Assembly: GCF_019097845.1 (NCBI RefSeq)
Contig: NZ_JAHRGM010000025.1
Location: forward strand, 1 to 44,859
Direction: 5' to 3'
Source of the DNA: Sphingobium sp. AS12
Lineage (GTDB): Bacteria > Pseudomonadota > Alphaproteobacteria > Sphingomonadales > Sphingomonadaceae
Length of the DNA: 44,859 nucleotides
The position numbers and the translations under genes are program-made. The notes beneath the pieces are model-generated. The model made no database searches. It worked only from the letters and a program-made list of their open reading frames with translations, and was not told where the DNA came from. Positions 8,484-15,783 of this stretch are shown one piece after another (within the stretch, counting starts at the first letter, position 1; every line of letters begins with the position of its first letter).

Positions 8484-8840
8484 CTTCGTCCTCCTTGTAT
8501 GTGAAGTAGGCGTAAAATCCTTCGGGACACGCGTTGGTTCCCCGCGAACGACTCGCGACATGGGCGGTCGCAATCAATAGTTTCTCGGTGTCGCAGGTTA
8601 TGCCCAGGCGCAGGTCAAGGCGCACGAGAAGACGCTTGGCACCCTTCGCGCATAAGCCACCGATGGCGACGTGCCGGCCCATAAAAGCTTCGCTGCAAGC
8701 CTCGTGCCGATCGTTTCAGGGCACCTCAGCATGGCCAATGGTTTGAAGGGCTGAAGCCCGCTCGGGCCGAACGTCAAGCGTCGCTGGCATGCTACGCTGA
8801 TAACGCGCCATTAATTCCGACCAACTCTTGGAGGCATTTT
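8484..8840. other. Intergenic region between divergent genes
   Basis: This stretch should hold the promoter of the minus-strand hemerythrin gene and of the small plus-strand ORF at 8841. A GGAAC motif on the minus strand (complement near 8538-8542) resembles an EcfG -35 box, but 16-17 bases downstream there is GGAT rather than GTT, so I do not call it a promoter. No other feature was recognised. Confidence 0.4.
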
Positions 8841-8921
8841 GTGACATCGACTGATACGCAAAAGACTGCGGACGTGCCTGACGAGAGGAAGTTCAGGAAA
8901 CATAGAAAAGGGGGAGGATAA
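8841..8921 (+). CDS. Possible 26-aa basic small protein
   Basis: A GTG codon at 8841 is preceded by TTGGAGG with a 6-base spacer, a strong ribosome-binding site. The frame runs 26 codons to TAA 8919-8921, and its product ends in a very basic tail (RKFRKHRKGGG). A perfect 26-base palindrome follows 62 bases later and could end the transcript. No family is recognised. The ribosome-binding site, GTG start and downstream hairpin support a real gene, but short frames of this length also arise by chance. Confidence 0.45.
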   Translation: MTSTDTQKTADVPDERKFRKHRKGGG

Positions 8922-8983
8922 GGATCCCAATCCCCTCGCGCCGCCAACAAACACGCAGGGCGGCAGCTAGTCGATAGCCCGAA

Positions 8984-9009
8984 CCTGGCGGCGGCATGCC
9001 GCCGCCAGG
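8984..9009. terminator. Perfect 26-base palindrome, likely bidirectional terminator
   Basis: The 13-base arm CCTGGCGGCGGCA (8984-8996) is followed directly by its exact reverse complement (8997-9009), giving an 11-bp hairpin stem with a CATG loop. It lies between the end of the small plus-strand ORF and the end of the minus-strand membrane protein gene (9041), the position expected of a shared terminator. No U-tract is present on either side. A REP-like element is the alternative. Confidence 0.5.
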
Positions 9010-9040
9010 ACACCGCTCAAGCTGGCCTGGCACCTGACCT

Positions 9041-9697
9041 TCATTCCCCTGTTTGGCGGTGCGGCGCAGAGACGCCCTTTGATTCCGGGGATTCGCGCTG
9101 GCGAAGAAAGATCGATAGAAGCACAAGCACTGCAGTCGACAGAAATTCGCTTTGCCAATTCTGGAATGATTCGAACCACAGTTGAGAATCTGTCAAATAG
9201 GCCATAGTGGCTACCGGTTTTTCTCCGTGCGCCAAAGCTTCCTGGGCGGCGACACGCGCGCTTTGCGTCCAGTGAATGATGAAGGACAGGATAAAAAGGA
9301 GGCCGAGGGCGAACCCCAGGGATCGCGCATACAAAGCGCGCCAGAATGAACCCCAGTTCAGGATAGCCGGCGCACCCGGCTTGTTCGCCTGGATGTCTAG
9401 ATCAACGTCGCGAGGCGGGGAGTCAGGATCCTTCGATTCAGCAGATCCCCGTTGGACGAGAACCGCCGTCAGGACCACATAAGCGGCCATCTGAAGAAAC
9501 TCGCTTTCCCAATTTTCGAACACACTGGATAGGAATTGCGGGCTGAGGGTATATGCCCCGAGCGAAAGGACGGCTTGCCCGTGCCGGCGCGCGTCTTCCA
9601 TCTCGACATGCCAGCCAGCTATCCACTGGCCTACGATGCTTACGGCAAACAAGCCTATCAGGACGATCGTCAGTCCGTTATCGCGAAATACGCGCAT
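9041..9697 (-). CDS. DUF6766-like membrane protein
   Basis: The 218-aa protein has four hydrophobic segments arranged as two similar halves. Each half has a first helix (TIVLIGLFAVSIVGQWIAG; LGFALGLLFILSFIIHW), a soluble loop ending in a related motif (FENWESEFLQMAAYVVLTAVLVQRG; FQNWQSEFLSTAVLVLLSIFLRQR) and a second helix. This duplicated WESEF/WQSEF arrangement matches the DUF6766 family, known from sphingomonads and other bacteria with no assigned function. The start ATG 9697 follows GGAGAGGG; a GTG at 9700 is an alternative. The protein is expected in the inner membrane with its large loops on one face. Confidence 0.8.
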   Translation of the reverse strand: MRVFRDNGLTIVLIGLFAVSIVGQWIAGWHVEMEDARRHGQAVLSLGAYTLSPQFLSSVFENWESEFLQMAAYVVLTAVLVQRGSAESKDPDSPPRDVDLDIQANKPGAPAILNWGSFWRALYARSLGFALGLLFILSFIIHWTQSARVAAQEALAHGEKPVATMAYLTDSQLWFESFQNWQSEFLSTAVLVLLSIFLRQRESPESKGVSAPHRQTGE

Positions 9698-9819
9698 CAC
9701 CCTCTCCGCTTTTTATATGGGAGGAAACGTCGATCAGCCGCGATAGGTCCGAAGGTGTTTTCCATGGGTCAGGCGATGAAAAGCAAGGTTGGTAGTCGCC
9801 TGTGCAGATGAAGCCATTT

Positions 9820-10716
9820 CTACGCAGACAATGGCTGTCCCAACGTCTGCATCAGGCGAGGAATGAAGGGCAGCAATTCGCGCGCGAGGAAGCCGATTTC
9901 GCCGATCTTGGTCGCCGCGAGCTGCCCGGCCGCCCCATGCAGGGCAACACCCCAGCCTAAGGCCACAATCGGTGCAGCTCCGCGGGCGAGCAGGCCGCCG
10001 ATGATGCCGGCAAGGACATCGCCCGATCCACCGACACCAAGCCCCGGACAGCCTCCCGCAAAGTGGAGGATAGGCGTGCCGGGCCCACCGATCCAGGTTT
10101 CAGGCCCCTTGAGCGCTATGTAGGCGCCCGTCTGTTCCACGATTTGGCCGACCATATGTGCAGGATTTGCGGCGACGGCCTGCCGATCGCATCCAATCAA
10201 TCGGGCCATCTCGCCATGATGCGGTGTCAAAATGAGCGGCAGTTTCCTTGCGGCGGTCGCGAGTTCACCTAGACTTGCGCAGGTCAGCGCCGCGGCATCA
10301 AGCAGCATGGCAGGTGGGGGCAACGCCAATAGGCCGTGCACGAACAGGCCCGTCTCCGTGGTTGCACTCATGCCAGGTCCGACAAGCAGAAGATCGCATT
10401 GCGGCACCAGATCGGCCAACACAGTAACGCCATCCTGCGCGATCTCTCCGTCCTCCCGCATCGGCAGACCGATCATGGCGGCTTCTGGAACCAGCACGCC
10501 CAAAGCCGACGCGACCGCATCGACAGTGGCCATCTGCAATTTGCCGGCGCCCGCGCGCAAAACGGCTTCGCCTGTCAGCGCAAGGGCACCTGGAACGAAG
10601 CGCGCACCGCCAACCAGAAGGACACGCCCTCTGCTATTCTTATCGCAACCGCTATCGATCTGCGGGAGGCGGTGGGAAGCGCACCACCCTGCATCAAGGG
10701 AAATTATCTGGGTCAT
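9820..10716 (-). CDS. nnrD: ADP/ATP-dependent NAD(P)H-hydrate dehydratase
   Basis: The 298-aa protein belongs to the carbohydrate-kinase-like fold of NAD(P)HX dehydratases, which repair hydrated NADH and NADPH. Diagnostic motifs are GRVLLVGGARFVPGALALTGEA near the N-terminus, LLLVGPGMS, ILTPHHGEMARL in the middle, ALKGPETWI, and the phosphate-binding GVGGSGDVLAGIIGG. Many bacteria fuse this domain to the NAD(P)HX epimerase (NnrE); here the epimerase half is absent and no separate copy is seen nearby. The start codon overlaps the stop of the upstream histidine phosphatase gene by four bases (ATGA), which indicates translational coupling. Confidence 0.92.
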   Translation of the reverse strand: MTQIISLDAGWCASHRLPQIDSGCDKNSRGRVLLVGGARFVPGALALTGEAVLRAGAGKLQMATVDAVASALGVLVPEAAMIGLPMREDGEIAQDGVTVLADLVPQCDLLLVGPGMSATTETGLFVHGLLALPPPAMLLDAAALTCASLGELATAARKLPLILTPHHGEMARLIGCDRQAVAANPAHMVGQIVEQTGAYIALKGPETWIGGPGTPILHFAGGCPGLGVGGSGDVLAGIIGGLLARGAAPIVALGWGVALHGAAGQLAATKIGEIGFLARELLPFIPRLMQTLGQPLSA

Positions 10717-11513
10717 CCCCGGGCAACAGCAGGTAAATCCGGGGCGTCTGTCACCGGCACAGCCTCCAACTCTTGCGGTGCTACGACATTATAGCGCTGA
10801 AGAACCAGATTGCCGCGCCTCCCCGCTTGCGGGTCGAAACGATATTCTGTGACCGAGCAGTTGGCGACGTCAGCCTCTCGATCGATATCCAGGATCTGGG
10901 CTTCATCCATATTCTCAATGATGTAGCGCAGACACAGGACCACTACCTGATGCGCGAAGATGATGACCCTTTGCCCCGAATAGTGAAGAGACACTGTGTC
11001 CATCAAAGCCCGGAGGCGAAAGATAACATCGCACCAGCTCTCGCCCCCAGGCGGGCGGTGATAGAATTTCCCTAGCGTCTGTCGGAAGGCGGCTTGCTGC
11101 GGCTCAAGCTTTGCGACGCCGCCGGTCGTGAGCCCGTCCAGGATGCCGAACTCCTTCTCGCGCAACCGCTCATCAATGCAAACGGGCTCCTCCATCGCAG
11201 CGCCCCCCTCGCCCCTGAACAGCTTGGCCGTCTGCACGGCACGGCGATAGGGTGAGGAGAGGATCACATCGGGTAGCGGACCCATTATACCGCCATGAGC
11301 GAACCAACGACCAAGCGCTCTGGCTTGCGCCTCACCCAAAGCACTGAGCGGCACATCGACGTCCCTACCCTCCAGCGCGATGCGATCGAGCGCAGCGTCG
11401 TGCGCTGCGTCACGGGCGACATTCCCAGCACTTTGTCCATGACGGACGATCCAGAGTTGCGAAGGCCAAGGTGCATGCTCATTATCCATGACGGGATCAA
11501 TGCCGCTCAGCAC
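10713..11513 (-). CDS. Histidine phosphatase superfamily protein
   Basis: The 266-aa protein has the phosphoglycerate-mutase-like fold: a catalytic RHG motif (Arg24-His25-Gly26 in [11 protein letters not shown]), a second arginine region [11 protein letters not shown], the catalytic acid region [26 protein letters not shown], and a second histidine in [10 protein letters not shown]. The likely start is GTG 11513, which has AGGAA eight bases upstream; ATG 11489 in frame lacks a ribosome-binding site. The substrate is unknown: this superfamily covers sugar phosphates, nucleotides and phosphoproteins. It is coupled to nnrD by a 4-base overlap, so a role with nucleotide cofactors is possible but only inferred. 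Confidence 0.88.
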   Translation of the reverse strand: MLSGIDPVMDNEHAPWPSQLWIVRHGQSAGNVARDAAHDAALDRIALEGRDVDVPLSALGEAQARALGRWFAHGGIMGPLPDVILSSPYRRAVQTAKLFRGEGGAAMEEPVCIDERLREKEFGILDGLTTGGVAKLEPQQAAFRQTLGKFYHRPPGGESWCDVIFRLRALMDTVSLHYSGQRVIIFAHQVVVLCLRYIIENMDEAQILDIDREADVANCSVTEYRFDPQAGRRGNLVLQRYNVVAPQELEAVPVTDAPDLPAVARG

Positions 11514-11590
11514 CTTGCGGTTCCTGCGATATCACCAGCGCGACAATCGGAACGCGCTACCGCGCAGTCGCGAATAGGCCTTGCGCGAGT

Positions 11591-12269
11591 GGCCGGGCAA
11601 AGAAGGCCACGATCGACAAGGACGACACCACGGTCATCGACGGCGTCGGCACCAAGGCCGATATAGACGCGCACATTGCGCGGATGCGCCAGCAGATCGA
11701 GACGACCACCAGCGAATATGACAGTGAAACGCTCCAAGGGCGGCTCGCCAAGCTGGCCGGTGACGTGACGGTGATCCGCGTCGGCGGCGCGACCCAGGTC
11801 TCGGTCGAGGTCAGGGAGAAGAAGGACTGGACGGATGATGCGCTGCATGCCGACGTGCCGCAGTCGAAGAGGGCATCTCCTGCCTGGCGACGGTGTGCCG
11901 TTCCTGCGCGCGCTCAAAGCGCAGGATGGCATCAAGGCGGCCAACGACGACCAGCAGTCTGGCTTTGACGTCGTCCGCCGCGCGCTTCGCCCCCCCCCCC
12001 CCCGGCAGATCGCCGAGAATGTCGGTGAGGACGGTGCCTGGATCGTCTGCAAGCTGGCCGAAGCCGAGGACCATCATTGAGGCTTCAACGCGCCCACCGG
12101 CGGATATCAGGACCTTGTCCAGGCAGGCGTGATCGATCCGGCCAAGTTTGTGCGATCGGCGCTCCAAGATGCGGCCTCGGTCGCATCGCTCCTGATCACC
12201 ACCGAAGCGCCAGTCGCGGAGGTACCGAAGGAGGATAAACCCACGCCCGGACCGGCCCAGCACTGTTGA
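11591..12269 (+). pseudogene. groEL: Decayed 3' half of a groEL (Cpn60) gene
   Basis: Pieces of GroEL from about residue 318 to the C-terminus follow each other in order: [37 protein letters not shown] and TDDALHA in one frame (11591 to about 11860); then, after a frameshift, [29 protein letters not shown] and RQIAENVGEDGAWIV. The frame is then broken by TGA at 12078-12080, after which [20 protein letters not shown] and [20 protein letters not shown] run to TGA 12267-12269. A run of 14 C bases (11990-12003) lies where GroEL normally has EAP or similar. The first 60% of the gene is missing and the fragment abuts the start of the minus-strand phosphatase gene. The fragment cannot give a functional chaperonin. 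Confidence 0.92.
11990..12003 (+). repeat. Homopolymer run of 14 C
   Basis: Fourteen consecutive C bases lie inside the groEL remnant. In frame they encode extra prolines, so expansion of the tract after the gene lost function is likely. Such runs are also prone to sequencing length errors. Confidence 0.9.
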
Positions 12270-12528
12270 TCTGGAACGGAGGGCTTTCGATCGGGCTCCC
12301 CTACTTTCTGATACTGTCTAGACAATTCAGCATGCTGCCGAGATATCACGCTGCATCACATAGCCTATTGAACGTAGACATAATGGCTCTGTTGTTCGCG
12401 ATGTGATACCAAGGCTGCCGAAAATGCCGCCCGCCCGCCTTGCTCCTATTCAGATCGGAATGCTCTTGCCTCTCAAGACTATTAACGGATGCGGTGACCT
12501 TGATGTGGCGTTTTCGTGAGCGCACCGG

Positions 12529-13167
12529 ATGACAACGCCCTCTGATCAGATGACGAATCCTGCGCAATGCGCTTTGCAGAGGCAACGACTACGCAACGTG
12601 TTGATACGGTCAAGCCGCCACTCGCCACTCGCTACTATCGTGACGGATGCGAGAGCCGAAAATGTCATCATCGCTGTCAATGATGCTTTCGAAAGGCTGA
12701 GCGGCTATGCTGAGTCCGATATGATCGGCCAAAACTGCCGTTTGCTCTCTGGGGCTGCGACTTGCCCAACATCTCAGGCCATGATGCGCCAGGCTATTGA
12801 AGCGGGCCGACCGGCATTTGTCACTCTGGTCAACTACCGCAAAGACGGTCAAGCTTTCCACAATGCAGTGATGATTGCGCCTGTCTATGACGAGGTTGGA
12901 GTTCTCGCTTTTTTCATCGGAACCCAATTGAGGGTAGATGGCGAAGTTCAAGATGCCGGAACCGCCAAGGCTAAGTTAGCTGTATTGACCCCCCAGCAGT
13001 TGAAGGTCCTCGAGCAAATGGCGCGCGGCATGCGCCACGCCGAGATCGCAAAGAATCTTGGCCTTTCCATCAAGACCATCAAGATGCATCGTGGCGCATT
13101 GGTGCATCGCCTGGGTGTTCAGACTTCGACTGAGGCGATCAGGATTGCCATAGAGGCGGGCCTTTAA
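12529..13167 (+). CDS. LOV-HTH blue-light transcription regulator (EL222-like)
   Basis: The 212-aa protein joins a LOV photosensor to a LuxR-type DNA-binding domain. The LOV domain (about 30-137) carries the flavin-binding signature GQNCRLLSG with the adduct-forming Cys70, then NYRKDGQAFHNAVMIAPVYD and FFIGTQ, all key features of a photoactive FMN LOV domain. The C-terminal domain (about 150-212) has LTPQQLKVLEQMARGMRHAEIA and LGLSIKTIKMHRGALVHRLG. Architecture, length and motif order match EL222 of Erythrobacter litoralis, where blue light releases the HTH domain so that it dimerises and binds DNA. The target genes are not apparent; the adjacent hybrid kinase or the nearby minus-strand operons are possibilities. 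A hairpin follows the stop codon. Confidence 0.93.
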   Translation: MTTPSDQMTNPAQCALQRQRLRNVLIRSSRHSPLATIVTDARAENVIIAVNDAFERLSGYAESDMIGQNCRLLSGAATCPTSQAMMRQAIEAGRPAFVTLVNYRKDGQAFHNAVMIAPVYDEVGVLAFFIGTQLRVDGEVQDAGTAKAKLAVLTPQQLKVLEQMARGMRHAEIAKNLGLSIKTIKMHRGALVHRLGVQTSTEAIRIAIEAGL

Positions 13168-13173
13168 CCTAAA

Positions 13174-13198
13174 GCAAGGCCGCTCTGAATGGCCTTGC
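13174..13198 (+). terminator. Hairpin after the LOV-HTH gene
   Basis: GCAAGGCC at 13174-13181 pairs perfectly with GGCCTTGC at 13191-13198 across a 9-base loop, seven bases after the stop codon. There is no U-tract, so it may only weaken read-through into the kinase gene 70 bases further on. Confidence 0.45.
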
Positions 13199-13267
13199 CA
13201 ACCTGTCGCGATGCGATATGGACTTAAGTCCGGGGTAACAGGTCGGGGGGCTTGGTGAGGATGTCGC

Positions 13268-15208
13268 TTGACGAATTCTGATACGCCCGACGGAGCCGAA
13301 GCAAAGTTCAAGCTGCTCGTCGATGCGGTTCTGGACTACGCCCTTTATATGCTGGATCCAGATGGCGCGATCACAACATGGAACAGCGGTGCCCAGAAAG
13401 CCAAGGGCTACACCGCTGACGAAATCGTAGGGCGGCATTTTTCTTGCGTCTTTACTCAAGAAGACCGCGATTCCGGTCTACCAGAGCGTGCTTTGCGCGT
13501 CGCTGCGCAAGAGGGGCGTTTCGAAGCGGAGGGCTGGAGGATCAGGAAGGACGGCAGCCGCTTTTTCGCCAATTCAGTTATCGATCCTATCAGGAACGAT
13601 GCCGGAGAACTGATCGGCTTTGCAAAAATCAGCCGCGACATCACCGAACGCCGTGAAAGAGAACTCGCCCTCTTTCAGGCGGAACAGCGCTTTGGGCTCC
13701 TCGTCCAGGGGGTCAAGGATTGCGCGATCTACATGCTGGATACCGACGGTATCATCACCAATTGGAACACCGGCGCCGCAGCGATCAAGGGCTACGGTTC
13801 CGACGAGGTAGTGGGCAAACATTTCTCCATTTTTTATACCAGCGATGACCGGGACGCAGGCGCACCCGAACGGGCACTGGCGACAGCCCTCGCAGCCGGG
13901 AAGTATGAGACAGAGGCTTGGCGCGTTCGCAAGGACGGCACCCTATTTTGGGCGAATGTGTTGATCGATCCGATTCACGATGAAGTTGGAAAGCATGTTG
14001 GTTTCGCCAAGATTACCCGTGACGCCACTGACAAACGCAAGGCACAGGAGGAGTTGAAAGAAACCCGCAGCGCGCTGCTTCAGGCACAGAAGCTGCAGGC
14101 GATTGGCGAACTGACTGGCGGGGTGGCCCATGATTTCAATAATCTTTTGACGGTCATCGGCGGGGCGGCCGAGATGCTCAGGAAAGTCGATCTGCCGGAG
14201 GAGAAGCGGGCGCGCTATATTAACAACATAGCAACAACCGTTGAGCGGGCATCCACGCTCACCGGTCATCTTCTTGCATTCAGCCGGCGTCGCGCCATCC
14301 GTCCCGAGGTTATCGACCTCAATATCCATCTCGATGCCTGGGCTGAAATTCTATCTCGGTCCCTTGGAAGCGGCATCGCCCTGTCGGTGAAAGCATCGGC
14401 GAAGAACGCCCGCGTGGAAGTGGACCCTACTGAACTAGAAACAGCCGTCTTAAACGCTGCGGTAAATGCCCGGGACGCGATGCCGGAGGGTGGGGACCTC
14501 CTCATAGAAACGCGGGACGCCATCCATGGGGGCCATGTTGCGGTAGCCATCGACATCACAGATACCGGGACTGGCATGTCGGAAGAAACACTAGTCCGCG
14601 TTTTCGAACCGTTCTTCACTACCAAACCTATCGGCGAGGGAACGGGCCTGGGATTGTCCCAGATCCATGGCTTCGCGGCTCAAGCTGGCGGCATCGCCCA
14701 GATAAATTCCCGCGTCGGAATGGGGACCACCCTTACCATCATCCTTCCCAAGGTCGATAAGACGCCAGCGGCGATCCAGCAGAACGGCAAACTGGCCTCC
14801 ATACCGCCGGGGATCAGGGTCCTCCTGGTCGAAGATAATATCCAGGTTCTCCATTTCGCCGAGCAATTGCTGGACGATCTGGGTTGCCGGACGGAGTGTG
14901 CGGGTGACGCGGCTGAAGCACTTGCCCTTCTCCAGGAGCAATCGTTCGATCTTGTCTTCACCGACATTGTCATGCCAGGATTGAGCGGCATCGAACTTGC
15001 GCGACAATTGCACATTCGGGTGCCTGGGCTGCCGGTGCTCCTCGCAACAGGGCATAGTGATCAACTTGTCGGGGAAGGAGAAGCGCATCTGCGTGTTTTG
15101 TCAAAACCCTATGGCGCCAAGACGCTGAGCGCAGCGATCGGTGAGCTTATCGCTGCATCCGTTATCTCGTCAGGATCGAATGTTGGAGTCAGCACCTGCG
15201 ACCAGTGA
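13268..15208 (+). CDS. PAS-PAS hybrid histidine kinase
   Basis: The 646-aa soluble kinase starts at TTG 13268, chosen because GGTGAGG lies eight bases upstream and no ATG or GTG start is available in the frame. Two closely similar PAS domains (about 12-130 and 140-255) share DYALYMLDPDG/DCAIYMLDTDG, ITTWNSGA/ITNWNTGA and WRIRKDGSRFFAN/WRVRKDGTLFWAN, so they arose by duplication. Then come the dimerisation domain with phospho-His 288 (GGVAHDFNNLLTVI), an HATPase with NARDAMPEGG, DTGTGMSEE and GEGTGLGLSQ, and a C-terminal receiver with phospho-Asp in LVFTDIVMPGLSG. The PAS domains lack the LOV cysteine motif, so they are not LOV domains; heme, flavin or small ligands are possible. It lies 100 bases downstream of the LOV-HTH gene on the same strand. 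Confidence 0.92.
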   Translation: MTNSDTPDGAEAKFKLLVDAVLDYALYMLDPDGAITTWNSGAQKAKGYTADEIVGRHFSCVFTQEDRDSGLPERALRVAAQEGRFEAEGWRIRKDGSRFFANSVIDPIRNDAGELIGFAKISRDITERRERELALFQAEQRFGLLVQGVKDCAIYMLDTDGIITNWNTGAAAIKGYGSDEVVGKHFSIFYTSDDRDAGAPERALATALAAGKYETEAWRVRKDGTLFWANVLIDPIHDEVGKHVGFAKITRDATDKRKAQEELKETRSALLQAQKLQAIGELTGGVAHDFNNLLTVIGGAAEMLRKVDLPEEKRARYINNIATTVERASTLTGHLLAFSRRRAIRPEVIDLNIHLDAWAEILSRSLGSGIALSVKASAKNARVEVDPTELETAVLNAAVNARDAMPEGGDLLIETRDAIHGGHVAVAIDITDTGTGMSEETLVRVFEPFFTTKPIGEGTGLGLSQIHGFAAQAGGIAQINSRVGMGTTLTIILPKVDKTPAAIQQNGKLASIPPGIRVLLVEDNIQVLHFAEQLLDDLGCRTECAGDAAEALALLQEQSFDLVFTDIVMPGLSGIELARQLHIRVPGLPVLLATGHSDQLVGEGEAHLRVLSKPYGAKTLSAAIGELIAASVISSGSNVGVSTCDQ

Positions 15209-15783
15209 GGTGAGGGTTTCGCCGCCCGGGGGATACGGTTTTAGGGATCGCAAGTTGGCGCGTCGTACTGCTGAGGCGCAATGCCTCTATTTTCTCAATC
15301 TCCGGCAGCGGTGCGGTTTCGGCTTAAGCCGACATTAAATTCCGTTATCGGCAACGGCGTAAGGTGGTCGCCAGCCGCCGGAAGCGGACTGACTGCGCCT
15401 GAGGAACGGAAATTGACCACTGAGTGTCCGTCACCGGTCGATATGCGCAGCAGGGCTCCTTTTAGCACAAACTGCTTCAGCTCATCGCCAGCTTTGTAAC
15501 ACATAGGGGCTGTGACTGTATCTGCTGACCACGGTAGTCCCCTTAACGTGCATCCGGGGTTTTAGCGGTGCCTGATGCTCGTATATGGCTTGGGGCCGAC
15601 TTGCCGACATTGACGCGATCAGGGTTGCGCGTGCCGCCGCAATATCCATGAATGAACCGTCGATTACCAGTATCTTCGGCGTGCCCAGGCGATTTGAGAC
15701 AAATGCTTATGCCCAGAAGTCGGTCTCTCCTACCTTTGAGCCGACGGGCACGCGCAAATTTAGAGCAGCCCTAAAGACGACCA
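15209..15783. other. Long intergenic region, no supported gene
   Basis: Short frames exist on both strands (for example 15295-15504 minus and 15585-15827 plus) but none has a convincing ribosome-binding site or a recognisable motif, and the latter overlaps the end of the glucosidase gene. Neither IS ends nor terminators were identified. Confidence 0.5.

Noticed and set aside
8513..8545. EcfG-like promoter for the hemerythrin gene
   Set aside because: GGAAC is present on the minus strand but 16-17 bases downstream the sequence is GGAT, not GTT.
13268..15208. LOV histidine kinase
   Set aside because: Neither PAS domain contains the NCR cysteine motif; only the neighbouring 12529-13167 protein does.
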